The translations under genes were made by a program, and so were the position numbers. A model generated the notes under the pieces. It made no database searches and was not told the DNA's origin. It saw nothing but the letters and a program-made list of their open reading frames with translations. Positions 1 through 7,778 of a DNA stretch of 13,174 bases are shown piece by piece. The stretch comes from Planctomycetota bacterium (lineage in GTDB: Bacteria > Planctomycetota > Phycisphaerae > WQYP01): the NCBI GenBank assembly GCA_021785155.1, contig JAJYGE010000126.1, positions 301 through 13,474 on the forward strand, written 5' to 3'. Numbering within the stretch: position 1 is the first letter of the stretch; every line of letters begins with the position of its first letter.

Positions 1-137
1 AAGCAGAAGGGATACCACCTTACTCCGAGAGCCGGATGCGAGAAATTCGCCCGTCCGGTTCGATGAGCGGGAAGTGGAAACGCAGCACGGCTGGGACATC
101 GAGGCACCGGCAACCGAAAGGGTCGGCAAACCGCTAT
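1..137 (+). mobile_element. Group II intron, 3' end only (domains V and VI)
   Basis: This is the 3' terminus of a self-splicing, usually mobile ribozyme; the catalytic core 5' part and any intron-encoded reverse transcriptase would lie left of the window. A domain V hairpin (29-61) is followed after one base by a stem that can close domain VI: 63-70 pairs with 131-137 as seven base pairs with one bulged G (65). Unpaired A residues at 128-130 sit just above this stem, so A130 lies seven bases from the end, the distance expected for the branch-point adenosine. The element would end in CTAT at 137, which fits the usual AY intron terminus. An inner hairpin (107-126) is capped by a GAAA loop. Domain V is seen directly; the right boundary is inferred from pairing. 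Whether the intron is intact cannot be told from this window. Confidence 0.75.
29..61 (+). ncRNA. Group II intron domain V
   Basis: This is the catalytic hairpin of the intron. The lower helix is nine pairs (29-37 with 53-61, including wobbles 31/59 and 37/53) and carries the AGC catalytic triad at 30-32. A two-base bulge (51-52) separates it from an upper helix (38-41 with 47-50) capped by a GAAA-containing loop (42-46). It begins GAGCCG and ends CGGTTC, as in the family consensus. At 33 bases it is one shorter than the usual 34. A spurious reading frame beginning MREIR overlaps it, as often happens over intron 3' ends. Confidence 0.85.
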
Positions 138-179
138 GCCCAACCTAAACCAACGCGCGCACTTCTCGACTCTACAGAC

Positions 180-195
180 TCCCGGCGCGCCGGGA
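180..195. repeat. Perfect 16-base palindrome
   Basis: TCCCGGCGCGCCGGGA is its own reverse complement. It lies about 40 bases after the proposed intron 3' end. No T-run follows on either side, so it is not a standard terminator; it could be a protein-binding site or a cruciform-forming dyad. Confidence 0.6.
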
Positions 196-205
196 TTAAT
201 GAGAC

Positions 206-223
206 GCGGTGCCAGTGCACCGC
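206..223 (+). repeat. 7-bp inverted repeat with CAGT loop
   Basis: GCGGTGC (206-212) pairs perfectly with GCACCGC (217-223). It is followed by TTAAAAGTTTT, which has only a short T tract set back from the stem. It could be a weak + strand terminator for transcription leaving the intron, but this is uncertain. Confidence 0.4.
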
Positions 224-289
224 TTAAAAGTTTTGGAGCGCTGCTTGACGCGGGTGATCTCGCAGGGCGCAGGCAAAGTTGCCGAGTGG

Positions 290-306
290 CGCGACCCACG
301 GTCGCG
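290..306 (-). terminator. Candidate mqnC terminator hairpin (no U-tract)
   Basis: CGCGACC (290-296) pairs with GGTCGCG (300-306) over a three-base loop, beginning 20 bases beyond the mqnC stop codon on the minus strand. A second small hairpin (about 272-283) follows. There is no U-run on the minus strand, so intrinsic termination would be non-canonical; the call rests on position and stem strength only. Confidence 0.3.
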
Positions 307-325
307 GCTTTATGGGCGGGTGCGG

Positions 326-1663
326 TTAACCCTGGCGGGGGCGGGCGGTGATGGTTAGTTCGATGGCTTTGTATTGGGCGGCGGCTTCGGGGGTGATGTG
401 GTGCTGGCGTTTGGCAAATTCGCCGGGCTGGTGGGGTTGTAAATCCGGGGATTGCGGGCCGTCGTGGCGTTTGAGTACGTGATAAAATTGATTGCGCTGG
501 GCGGGGATCCAGCCGCTGTCACGGATCAGGCGGCAGATCATTTCTTCTGAAAGACGGAAGGATGTGCCGGCACTGGAGACGACGTTTTCTTCCATCATCA
601 CGCTGCCCATGTCATTGGCTCCGAAGAACAGGGCCAATTGCCCGATTTTAGGCCCCATGGTGACCCAACTGCTTTGGATGTTGCGGACATTATCGAGATA
701 CAGCCGGGCCAGCGCCAGCATGCGCAGATATTCATTGGCGTCCGCGAGGCGGACGGTGCGGCCATTGTCAAATTCAAACGGAATGCCGGCATCGGGATTC
801 CATTTACGTTTTTTATCCAACGGGGTGTTGTCAGGTTGATACGTCCAATGGATAAAGGCGGTGTAATGGGCGGGGGCATTGGCCAAGGCCCAGTCCTGCC
901 ATTGGCGCACGCGGCGGATATGATCAATGCGATCTTCAATGGTTTCAATGTGGCCAATAAGCATGGTGGCACTGGTGTGCATGCCAAGTTTATGGGCTTC
1001 GGTCATGACTTCCAGCCATTGATCTCCGGAGCATTTGCCCGGGCCAATGCGGGAGCGAACCCGATCGGAAAATATTTCCCCACCGCCGCCGGGAACGGTG
1101 GCCAGGCCGGCGGCTTTAAAGCGCGCGAGTACTTCAGCGACGGGTAAATTGAAGAAGCGTGAAAATTCAACAAACTCCGGCGGGCTGAAGGCATGGATAT
1201 GCACGGATGGGAATTTTTCCCGAATACCGCGGAGAAGCTCTTCATAATAGGTAATAGGCAACGCGGGGTTCATGCCGCCCTGCATGAGTATCTGCGTGCC
1301 GCCGATGCTGACAAGTTCGCGGATTTTTTCATAAATTTGTTCATAAGAAAGGGTGTAGGCGTCGTGGGCGTTTGGGTCGTTGCGCTTAAAAGCGCAGAAG
1401 GTGCAGCGGGCGGTGCAGATATTGGTGTAATTGATGTTCCGGTCAATGACATAGGTGCGGTAATCTTCCGGATGCAGGCGCTGGCTGACGGCAAAGGCCC
1501 AGCGGCCCAGATCAATGAGCGGGGCGTGATGGTATAGCTCATCGAACTGCTGTTCGGTGAGCCGGGCTTTGCCATCAATGACCGCGTGAATATCAAATCC
1601 GGGCCGATAGCCGGTGGGCTGATGCAGGGGTGGAATGAGCATATTGGTATTAAATTCGATCAT
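326..1663 (-). CDS. mqnC: Cyclic dehypoxanthinyl futalosine synthase (MqnC, radical SAM)
   Basis: MqnC cyclises dehypoxanthine futalosine in the cytoplasm, a step of the futalosine route to menaquinone, using a 4Fe-4S cluster and S-adenosylmethionine. The cluster motif CX3CX2C is Cys83, Cys87 and Cys90, preceded by the family-typical NINYTN. GGTQILMQGG (121-130) and PGGGGE (191-196) are SAM- and substrate-site segments. The C-terminal block from GPKIGQLALFFGAND to about residue 366 separates MqnC from its paralogue MqnE. At 445 residues it is longer than many MqnC proteins (mostly under 400 from memory). The extra length is an insertion around 281-307 and a polar tail of about 45 residues after 400. 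No other mqn gene is nearby. The start at 1663 gives the full N-terminus, although no strong ribosome-binding site precedes it and Met8 remains possible. Confidence 0.93.
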   Translation of the reverse strand: MIEFNTNMLIPPLHQPTGYRPGFDIHAVIDGKARLTEQQFDELYHHAPLIDLGRWAFAVSQRLHPEDYRTYVIDRNINYTNICTARCTFCAFKRNDPNAHDAYTLSYEQIYEKIRELVSIGGTQILMQGGMNPALPITYYEELLRGIREKFPSVHIHAFSPPEFVEFSRFFNLPVAEVLARFKAAGLATVPGGGGEIFSDRVRSRIGPGKCSGDQWLEVMTEAHKLGMHTSATMLIGHIETIEDRIDHIRRVRQWQDWALANAPAHYTAFIHWTYQPDNTPLDKKRKWNPDAGIPFEFDNGRTVRLADANEYLRMLALARLYLDNVRNIQSSWVTMGPKIGQLALFFGANDMGSVMMEENVVSSAGTSFRLSEEMICRLIRDSGWIPAQRNQFYHVLKRHDGPQSPDLQPHQPGEFAKRQHHITPEAAAQYKAIELTITARPRQG

Positions 1664-1744
1664 GGGAGCAGATTTCCAATCCAGCTAACAGGGTTACTGT
1701 AAAATCCAGGAATTCCAACATTCCCGCCAATCCTGCCGCGTTAG

Positions 1745-1774
1745 ATCATAGTGTTTCAGCCCCTGATCGGGCAA
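1745..1774 (-). promoter_or_regulatory. Candidate mqnC promoter
   Basis: On the minus strand, TTGCCC (1774-1769) and TATGAT (1750-1745) are separated by 18 bases. They match the sigma-70 -35 and -10 consensus at four and five of six positions. Transcription would start near 1738 and leave a leader of about 75 bases before mqnC. This is pattern matching only. Confidence 0.33.
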
Positions 1775-1784
1775 GTGGGGCGAA

Positions 1785-1811
1785 TTGGATTGGGCGCGGA
1801 TATACTATAGC
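1785..1811 (+). promoter_or_regulatory. Candidate promoter of the AsmA-like gene
   Basis: TTGGAT (1785-1790) lies 15 bases ahead of TATAGC (1806-1811), which overlaps a better-looking hexamer, TATACT (1801-1806), only 10 bases away. The spacing is below the preferred 17, so this is a weak call. It stands back to back with the candidate mqnC promoter. Confidence 0.27.
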
Positions 1812-1837
1812 CAATAGATTGTCACCTTGTGTGGCAG

Positions 1838-1893
1838 GGCCGAGGCCTTGGCCAGGGGTGATGTGGAGATGTTGGTGCTGCATTAGGCCAAGG
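1838..1893 (+). promoter_or_regulatory. Mutually exclusive hairpins in the AsmA-like leader
   Basis: CCTTGGCC (1846-1853) can pair with the directly adjacent GGCCGAGG (1838-1845, one G-U pair) or, perfectly, with GGCCAAGG (1886-1893) across a 32-base loop. The two pairings share one strand, so they exclude each other. A small hairpin (GGCA/TGCC around a GCGG loop, roughly 1894-1905) follows. This geometry could support leader control, but no known riboswitch is recognised and the repeats are short. Confidence 0.3.
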
Positions 1894-1920
1894 GCAGCGG
1901 TGCCGACGGTTTGTAATAAC

Positions 1921-1924
1921 AGGA
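1921..1924 (+). promoter_or_regulatory. Ribosome-binding site fixing the AsmA-like start
   Basis: AGGA lies eight bases before the ATG at 1933. This supports that start over the in-frame ATG at 1954. Confidence 0.6.
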
Positions 1925-1932
1925 ATTAGGCA

Positions 1933-4900
1933 ATGACTGATAATAAAGCATCCATGAATTCAGGTGCGGGGGCCGGGGGAAACGCGGGTGGGGCGGCAGG
2001 CACAGTAAGCAACAAGCCGGTACGCAAGCGGCGGCGGTGGCCCATGGTGGTGGGCATAGTGGTGTTGCTGCTGGTATTGCTGGTTCTGGCCATTCCAAGC
2101 ATGTTGTGCACCGGGCCGGGGGTGAGGTTTATTGAATCTCAAATAAACTCCCGAATCAGTGGCAGCGTGCAAATCGGGCGCATGTCTTTAGGGTGGTTTA
2201 CGCCAGCGAAGCTCAACCGCGTAACACTAAAAGACCCCAATGGGGATGTTGTGGTTGGTGATGTGAATGTGATCACGCAGCGCAGTATTCTGAATTTAAT
2301 ATCCAATTGGCATAATTTGGGAAAAATAGCCATTGATATCAAGACGCTTACGCTCAGCCAGGACAGTAACAAAAAGCTCAATATCATGCAGGCACTGGCG
2401 AACCCGCATCCGGCGGTCGCGCCAGCGGCCAGCACGCAGGCGGCAGGAACCCCGACGACTCCTGCGGCAAGTACGAGTTCGACAATACCGGGAATTAACA
2501 CCACGCTGACGCTGACCCTGGCGGATGCATCGTTTACCGCACCGAATTTACAGCCGTTCCATGCACGTAACACGCGGCTGGTGGTAGCTGTGGATACGCT
2601 GGAAAATAAGCCGGTGGATGTGCAATTTGCCACAGCGGCGGGTGTGGGAAGCCAGGCTCCCAGCAAAATCCACCTGGCCGCAACAATTGACGCCATTACC
2701 GATGGGAAAGTTCGGGCAACGGATCAGATAACCGGGCAGGTTACCGCGGGGATCGAGAAGCTGAATCTGGCGGCGCTTTCACCGGTGTTGAGCATGGCGG
2801 GCGTGAAACTTTCACCCAGCGGTGTTTTGACATTGGCGGTGGCGGCCAAAATTCCCGCTGCGGGAAGTGGTTCGGTGAATGGAAATATTGTGGTGGATAA
2901 TGCGGCATTATCCGGTGCGATGTTAAAAGGCGATGCGCCCAAACTCGGAACGCTGCGTGTGCCGATCAATGCGTCCTGGCAAGATGATGAATATGAGATT
3001 AAAGCCTTGGATATTCAGACAGCCCTGGGCGGGGCGTCGGTTACCGGGCATGGATCCATCGCCACAATACTGGCGGTGCTGCACCATGAGAATGCGGGGG
3101 AAAAGCTCGCGGTGTTGAACATTACCGCTTCGGCTCCGCTGGCGAAAACGCTTTCGGCTTTACCGCATGTGATTACATTGCCGGCGGGGCTTCATTTTGT
3201 CGGTGGCCAAACGACGTTGACCGCTGCCATTCGCTTGGGTAATGCGGCGCAAGGGGCGACAAACGCGGTGGCGGGTGCCCTGCCGGCGGTAACAAGTGCG
3301 GTTGAATTTGCGATTAAGCCATTGCACTGGACACAGGCAAACGGTGGACCGAAGGGTTCCGTTGCGATGACGGGTAATGTGGCGTTTAACACGCTGGGTA
3401 AACCGGTGCACGCGAATATTCATCTTCATATCGGACAGGGCCCCGCGAAACCGGCCGATTTCTCACTGGTAGCGGATTTAACGGCCATAAAAAATGGCCA
3501 AATTCTGCCATTGAATCAATTGACGGGCCAATTGAAACTTCTGGTGGCCAATGTTGATTTGACGGCCATTGACCAGATCCTGCCACGTACCAGTCGATCC
3601 ATTGTGTTCCATGGTGTGGTAAACGGAAAAATTTTGATCAACGCGCCGGAAGCGGGAAGCGGAGAAATATCCGGCCCGTTGACAATCACGAATTGCGCGC
3701 TGGGGGGGACGATGCTGAAATCCGACCGGCCTCAAATCGGGACGGCCACATTGCCTTTGAATATTTCATGGAAAGGTACGCGTTTTCATCTGGGATCTGT
3801 GGGAATTCAATCGGAGAATATCCGGATGCTGGTTTCCGGTGATGCGACACTGGCGGAACTCAAAGCCATACAGAATAATCAGGCAAATTGGGGTACTTCG
3901 GGTCTGCATGTAAGCACCTATTGCAACCTCGGATGGTTTGCGTCGGGCTTTCACAACACGCTGGGGCTAAGCAAGCTGGGATTGCGGTTGCGGCATGGCA
4001 TAATGAATTTGCAGGCCGATTTAACCAGCAGCGGAGAACAATCAACGGGTAGTGAAACACTGCGGCTGACAGATTTGCGCGGCACATGGAAAAAGACGCC
4101 ATTTGTCATTAATCCGGTTCTGCTGGGGGCAGAATTTCAACGGCAGGGCACCAAGTGGAATCTGCTGAAGGGCATGATGGATCAGGCCGCGACCGCCGCC
4201 GGCAAGCCGGAACGCACGCCGCAGTTGAATGTTCTGGTTACGGGTCAAGCCAAGGGCGCGTACGCATTGAGCCTGCAGGCGGTTTTAGGCAATCTGGTGC
4301 AGGAGGCGTCACCTTTTGTCGCGCTGAATGATCGCAGTGTTGCCGGTACATTGGATATTAACGGCACGGCGGCGGATATATTTGCCCAGAAAATACCGTA
4401 TCATCTGACGGCGGCGATTAATGAATTGGCCGTCGGGTTGGGGCAGGGAAAGCCCACCATTACTGAATCGGCGGTGGCGCTTCATTGCGGTGGAACGTTG
4501 CTTTCTGGGCATGGGGCGATAACTGGAGTTCAAAGTACGTTTGGCATGCGTACGGCAGAGATTAACATTCCAAGCGGCAGCGTTGAATTGCAAAAAGCCG
4601 CCGCGGGATGGGTCGTTCCGACGGCCCAGGTCGAGATTGCGAATATTAATCTCCCGGCGGTAATGAAAATTGCGGCCATGTTTTCACCGTCGCTGGTACA
4701 TGATGATATTGGCGGAACGGTCAGCCATTCGACTATTGCAGTGAGCTATAAACCGGGCGTTGTGAATGTGTCGCAAGTGCATCTTGTCATGAAAAATTTA
4801 AGTTTCCGCAATACCGCGCCAAAGGCGTCCACAGCGCAATTTGTTGAACCAGAGTTGACGGTTGATCTGGCATGTCAGGCGCTTACCGGGAAAGCGACGG

Positions 4901-6372
4901 AGGTGAACATTTCCACACTGGCGATCCATACAACGGATGGCGCGATTGCTTTAACGATTCCCAAACCCATGACGCTTCAGACCGGGACACCCATGGCGGC
5001 AACGATTCCGGCGTTCACCCTAAGCGCCAATCTCGAAAAGTTTGAGCCGCTACTCGAGGCGCTGGGAAAACTCAAGGCTGGCTCGAAGTTGCAGGGAGCC
5101 TTGGCGCTTAAGGGGACGGCGGACACATTTGGAACCGCAACACAGCCAAATTCCGCAGTGAGGTTCACGATTAATGGCGGTGTTGGCAATTACCAGCTCG
5201 CCATTCCAGGAAGTTCCGCAAACCTGCCGCCGGATAATATTTCTTTGGCGATTGCGGGGTTGCTCAATACATCCGCTACGACGTTTACATGTCTTGATAA
5301 CTGCACGATCGGAGAACATGCGGTGACTGGTCCGGGCGGCAATTTAATTGAGCTCAACAAAGGCAGTGTGATTGCGTGGTCGGATAAGTCACCTGAAAAT
5401 ATCGATGGATCAATCAATTATAATCTGGGGCGCATTGAGTCGATGCTGGGTCCCATGCTGCCAAGTGGACTGACCATGGCGGGCAAGCATAGCATGAAAT
5501 TGCAGATAACCGGTCAACTCACCGCAGATAAGGGCTTGCGGGAATTCCGCAAACTGGAAATCGCGCAGACGGCTTTAGGATTCGACAAAATCGCCATTGA
5601 CGGCCTGACACTTGGGCCGGGGGAAATTCCCTTTGCGGAATCCGGCGGAATCCTGCGGTTGATTCCCATCGCTATTCCCGCCAATAAAGGGACGCTGAAC
5701 ACCGGCGGGCATATTGATTTTAATCTGGCATCGCCGGCGTATATTCTCAGCAAACCCCTGGCCCTGGTGAATAACGTCAACATGGACGAGGCCATGGGCG
5801 GCAGCTTGTTGAACTTTTTGCCGCTGGTGTGGGGTGCGGGAAACAACTCCGGCGGAGGCGTGCAGCTTTCGGGTGTGCTGAATCTGCAATTGCAGAATGC
5901 CAATCTGCCGCTGGACTCGGCCGAGCTTAAGAAATCCGGAACACTCGCCGGAACCGTCAGTGCCACACATATTACTTCCGATTCACCCCTGTTTTCGCTG
6001 ATCGGAAGGAGCATGGGGCCATTAATCAGCAATGGGGGATCAGGCATGGCAATGAAAGACAGCGGCATTCGGCCAACCGCGTTTAACCTCAAGCAGGGGA
6101 AAATCTACTATCAAAATCTGCAGGTGCTGCTGGCAAGTTTTGGTGTGGACTTCTCCGGTTGGGTGGGGCTGGATCAAACGCTGCATCAGGATGTGAACGT
6201 GACCGGGGCGGGTATTACGCTGCCGATTCCGTTAAGCATTGACGGTACCACCAGTAAGCCACAGTTGCATCTAAGTGCCAAGCCATTGAAAAATATTGGT
6301 AACGATATTGGCAACACACTTAAAAATGCGCCCAATATCATCAACAATCTGCATAGCTTGTTTGGACACTGA
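1933..6372 (+). CDS. Very large AsmA-like inner-membrane-anchored protein
   Basis: This 1479-residue protein has a short polar N-terminus with a KPVRKRRR cluster, one membrane helix (about 38-56) and a long, mostly beta-predicted, Ala/Gly/Thr-rich periplasmic body. The segment after the helix (FIESQINSRISGSVQIG, then GWFTPAKLNRVTLKDPNG) is the typical AsmA/DUF748-type opening. The C-terminus (from about GVDFSGWVGLDQ, ending in a SIDGT..KPQLHL block) resembles AsmA C-terminal ends. Family members are thought to bridge the inner and outer membranes and carry phospholipid or assist envelope biogenesis; that role here is by analogy. SMLC near residue 59 is not a proper lipobox. Residues 246-379 and 510-643 form a gap-free internal repeat. 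The gene stands alone on its strand, 269 bp from divergent mqnC and 28 bp from the convergent BatA-like gene. I assign no gene symbol because TamB, AsmA and YhdP-type proteins cannot be separated by eye. Confidence 0.8.
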   Translation: MTDNKASMNSGAGAGGNAGGAAGTVSNKPVRKRRRWPMVVGIVVLLLVLLVLAIPSMLCTGPGVRFIESQINSRISGSVQIGRMSLGWFTPAKLNRVTLKDPNGDVVVGDVNVITQRSILNLISNWHNLGKIAIDIKTLTLSQDSNKKLNIMQALANPHPAVAPAASTQAAGTPTTPAASTSSTIPGINTTLTLTLADASFTAPNLQPFHARNTRLVVAVDTLENKPVDVQFATAAGVGSQAPSKIHLAATIDAITDGKVRATDQITGQVTAGIEKLNLAALSPVLSMAGVKLSPSGVLTLAVAAKIPAAGSGSVNGNIVVDNAALSGAMLKGDAPKLGTLRVPINASWQDDEYEIKALDIQTALGGASVTGHGSIATILAVLHHENAGEKLAVLNITASAPLAKTLSALPHVITLPAGLHFVGGQTTLTAAIRLGNAAQGATNAVAGALPAVTSAVEFAIKPLHWTQANGGPKGSVAMTGNVAFNTLGKPVHANIHLHIGQGPAKPADFSLVADLTAIKNGQILPLNQLTGQLKLLVANVDLTAIDQILPRTSRSIVFHGVVNGKILINAPEAGSGEISGPLTITNCALGGTMLKSDRPQIGTATLPLNISWKGTRFHLGSVGIQSENIRMLVSGDATLAELKAIQNNQANWGTSGLHVSTYCNLGWFASGFHNTLGLSKLGLRLRHGIMNLQADLTSSGEQSTGSETLRLTDLRGTWKKTPFVINPVLLGAEFQRQGTKWNLLKGMMDQAATAAGKPERTPQLNVLVTGQAKGAYALSLQAVLGNLVQEASPFVALNDRSVAGTLDINGTAADIFAQKIPYHLTAAINELAVGLGQGKPTITESAVALHCGGTLLSGHGAITGVQSTFGMRTAEINIPSGSVELQKAAAGWVVPTAQVEIANINLPAVMKIAAMFSPSLVHDDIGGTVSHSTIAVSYKPGVVNVSQVHLVMKNLSFRNTAPKASTAQFVEPELTVDLACQALTGKATEVNISTLAIHTTDGAIALTIPKPMTLQTGTPMAATIPAFTLSANLEKFEPLLEALGKLKAGSKLQGALALKGTADTFGTATQPNSAVRFTINGGVGNYQLAIPGSSANLPPDNISLAIAGLLNTSATTFTCLDNCTIGEHAVTGPGGNLIELNKGSVIAWSDKSPENIDGSINYNLGRIESMLGPMLPSGLTMAGKHSMKLQITGQLTADKGLREFRKLEIAQTALGFDKIAIDGLTLGPGEIPFAESGGILRLIPIAIPANKGTLNTGGHIDFNLASPAYILSKPLALVNNVNMDEAMGGSLLNFLPLVWGAGNNSGGGVQLSGVLNLQLQNANLPLDSAELKKSGTLAGTVSATHITSDSPLFSLIGRSMGPLISNGGSGMAMKDSGIRPTAFNLKQGKIYYQNLQVLLASFGVDFSGWVGLDQTLHQDVNVTGAGITLPIPLSIDGTTSKPQLHLSAKPLKNIGNDIGNTLKNAPNIINNLHSLFGH

Positions 6373-6400
6373 TGCGGTTGGAAATGTGAGATTGGCGCGG

Positions 6401-7669
6401 TCAGATTCCGGCGTTGATGCGGATGGTACGTGCACGCCATGCGAGGGCGCATGCTGCCGTTATCAGTAATGCGCACGCGAGCAACGCCAGGCCGATATTG
6501 AGATTGATCGACCGGGTTTTGGCTGGTGGCTTGAGCAAGTGCTTGGTGCCGCGCGCGTGCAAGGCGGAGGGGAGCCATGAGTCTGACTGCGTGGCTGGGC
6601 CGGGCAATTTTTGCAGATTGGCAATGACGTTGGCAAAAAAGATAACAAAAGAGGCATGGTCTGGCCAGGTGGTCCAGGTGGAATTTGTCTGCCCGGCGAG
6701 CCACAACCACGTTTGACCAGTTGCCGGGTCATTTCGTTCCGCCAGCCAGGCGTGGCCATTGAATTCGATGAGTGTGTGCCAGTGTGAATTACGCTGCGCG
6801 GTCATGATTTTTCGCACAATTACGCCCTTGGGATGGACCGCCTGCATCAGTGAATTATGAGAAACAACGCTTAGTGATGGCGGATTTGTAACGGCACGTT
6901 CCGCGGTCGGTGAAAGACCGGGGCCGGGCGTATCGCCCAAGAGAACAAACGTGCTATTTGAAAAGCCGTGCACGCTTGTCGGATTGAATTGGGGTTGATG
7001 GATAATCCAGATGGCGCGATCGGGCAGTTTGCCATGAAGCGTCACGTCCGGCAGGGCCGCAAAGAGCCGGAGGAAAGCCGATGGCGGGTCGCCGATAAAA
7101 TGGGCGGCAATCGTTTTGGTTCCCGACAATCTTTGCAGCACCGTGCGGGCGAGTATTCGATTGGCCTGTTGAAGGGTCACGTTGATGCGGCGGGCCGCCA
7201 TAACAGGTGAAATATCCATTCCGCTCCGCAGGTTATTGGCCGATACGTTTCGTTGGAGTTTTTGCCGAGGTGTCGTGACAGTGACAGTATAATCAGAGCC
7301 ACCATTTACTTTGGTCGCACGAATAAATAGATCAACGGCTTGGCTATTGCCGGGCAAACTGCGGCCTGCGGCCTGGAGAGCAACTTCCGGCGGGGGTGTG
7401 GTTTTTGATCCGGTGATTTGCAGGCGCGGTGAGCTTAGTGCCATGGTGGCAAGAACCGCGCCCAGGAGAATCAGCACCCACGGCCAATCAGGCTTTGATT
7501 TTTGGTGGCCAGTATGATTGATTGTTTCCGCGGGCCAGAAATCAAGGATGGTAAAGGAATATACGGCGGAGCGGGTGTTGGGAAGCAGAAACCATCCGGC
7601 GACCGCCACCAGGGGCGGAAGCACAAGCAGGTCAGGATGAAGAAAAACCAGATTCATGAGCCATTCCAT
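6401..7669 (-). CDS. BatA-like membrane protein without a visible vWA domain
   Basis: The N-terminus (FLHPDLLVLPPLV, a helix at about 10-29, and a second at about 62-84) is the BatA/aerotolerance-type anchor. The middle (about 190-260) resembles the glutamine-amidotransferase-like fold seen in such proteins (a DRAIWIIHQP strand). The block TTWPDHASFVIFFANVI near 335-352 matches the characteristic WP..PSF segment of BatA-type C-terminal regions. A last helix is near 391-410. Many relatives are longer and carry a von Willebrand A domain between anchor and middle domain; here that space (about 85-190) is short and no MIDAS DxSxS is seen. The usual partners (MoxR ATPase, DUF58 protein, BatB) are absent from the window. 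Met5 (7657) matches BatA starts better than Met1, and neither has a strong ribosome-binding site. Function is unknown; an envelope role is inferred. Confidence 0.65.
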   Translation of the reverse strand: MEWLMNLVFLHPDLLVLPPLVAVAGWFLLPNTRSAVYSFTILDFWPAETINHTGHQKSKPDWPWVLILLGAVLATMALSSPRLQITGSKTTPPPEVALQAAGRSLPGNSQAVDLFIRATKVNGGSDYTVTVTTPRQKLQRNVSANNLRSGMDISPVMAARRINVTLQQANRILARTVLQRLSGTKTIAAHFIGDPPSAFLRLFAALPDVTLHGKLPDRAIWIIHQPQFNPTSVHGFSNSTFVLLGDTPGPGLSPTAERAVTNPPSLSVVSHNSLMQAVHPKGVIVRKIMTAQRNSHWHTLIEFNGHAWLAERNDPATGQTWLWLAGQTNSTWTTWPDHASFVIFFANVIANLQKLPGPATQSDSWLPSALHARGTKHLLKPPAKTRSINLNIGLALLACALLITAACALAWRARTIRINAGI

Positions 7670-7749
7670 TACGGTTGCTTATTGCATGATACGGTATTTT
7701 TGGGAACGTGGAATTGTTGGAAAAATATACAAAAAAATCGCTGCGGTGA

Positions 7750-7778
7750 TTGTCGATACCGCTCCGGGTCGATACATT
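7750..7778 (+). promoter_or_regulatory. Candidate promoter of the SPOR-like gene (possibly the operon)
   Basis: TTGTCG (7750-7755) and TACATT (7773-7778) are separated by 17 bases, each matching four of six consensus positions. The leader to the ATG at 7833 would be about 45 bases. It could also drive the glycosyltransferase genes downstream. Confidence 0.35.

Larger units (their letters stand above)
138..325. other. Non-coding stretch with short hairpins, no gene seen
   Basis: This lies between the proposed intron end and the mqnC stop codon. Short open frames cross it, but they are rich in Arg/Ala/Gly, overlap the intron RNA structures and have no recognisable family, so I treat them as chance frames. 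It contains a 16-base perfect palindrome (180-195), a 7-bp hairpin (206-223), a small hairpin around 272-283 and a 7-bp hairpin (290-306). I looked for a tRNA and found none. It may simply be the 3' exon flank of the intron plus the mqnC 3' region. Confidence 0.5.
1664..1932. other. Divergent intergenic region between mqnC and the AsmA-like gene
   Basis: This 269-bp spacer separates two divergently transcribed genes and so should hold both promoters. I see one candidate sigma-70-type promoter on each strand, a pair of competing hairpins in the probable leader of the AsmA-like gene, and a ribosome-binding site before that gene. No small coding gene or tRNA is evident. Confidence 0.6.

Noticed and set aside
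270..310. tRNA-like stretch (GCCGAGTGGC resembles a D-arm)
   Set aside because: No T-arm TTC motif, no acceptor stem and no anticodon stem could be placed around it.
36..351. Two short + strand open frames (63 and 71 codons)
   Set aside because: They overlap the intron domain V/VI and the hairpin region, have Arg/Ala-rich composition with no family resemblance, and lack ribosome-binding sites.
2090..2110. Lipoprotein signal in the AsmA-like protein (SMLC after the helix)
   Set aside because: The residues before Cys do not fit the L-A/S-G/A-C lipobox, and the helix is that of a signal anchor.
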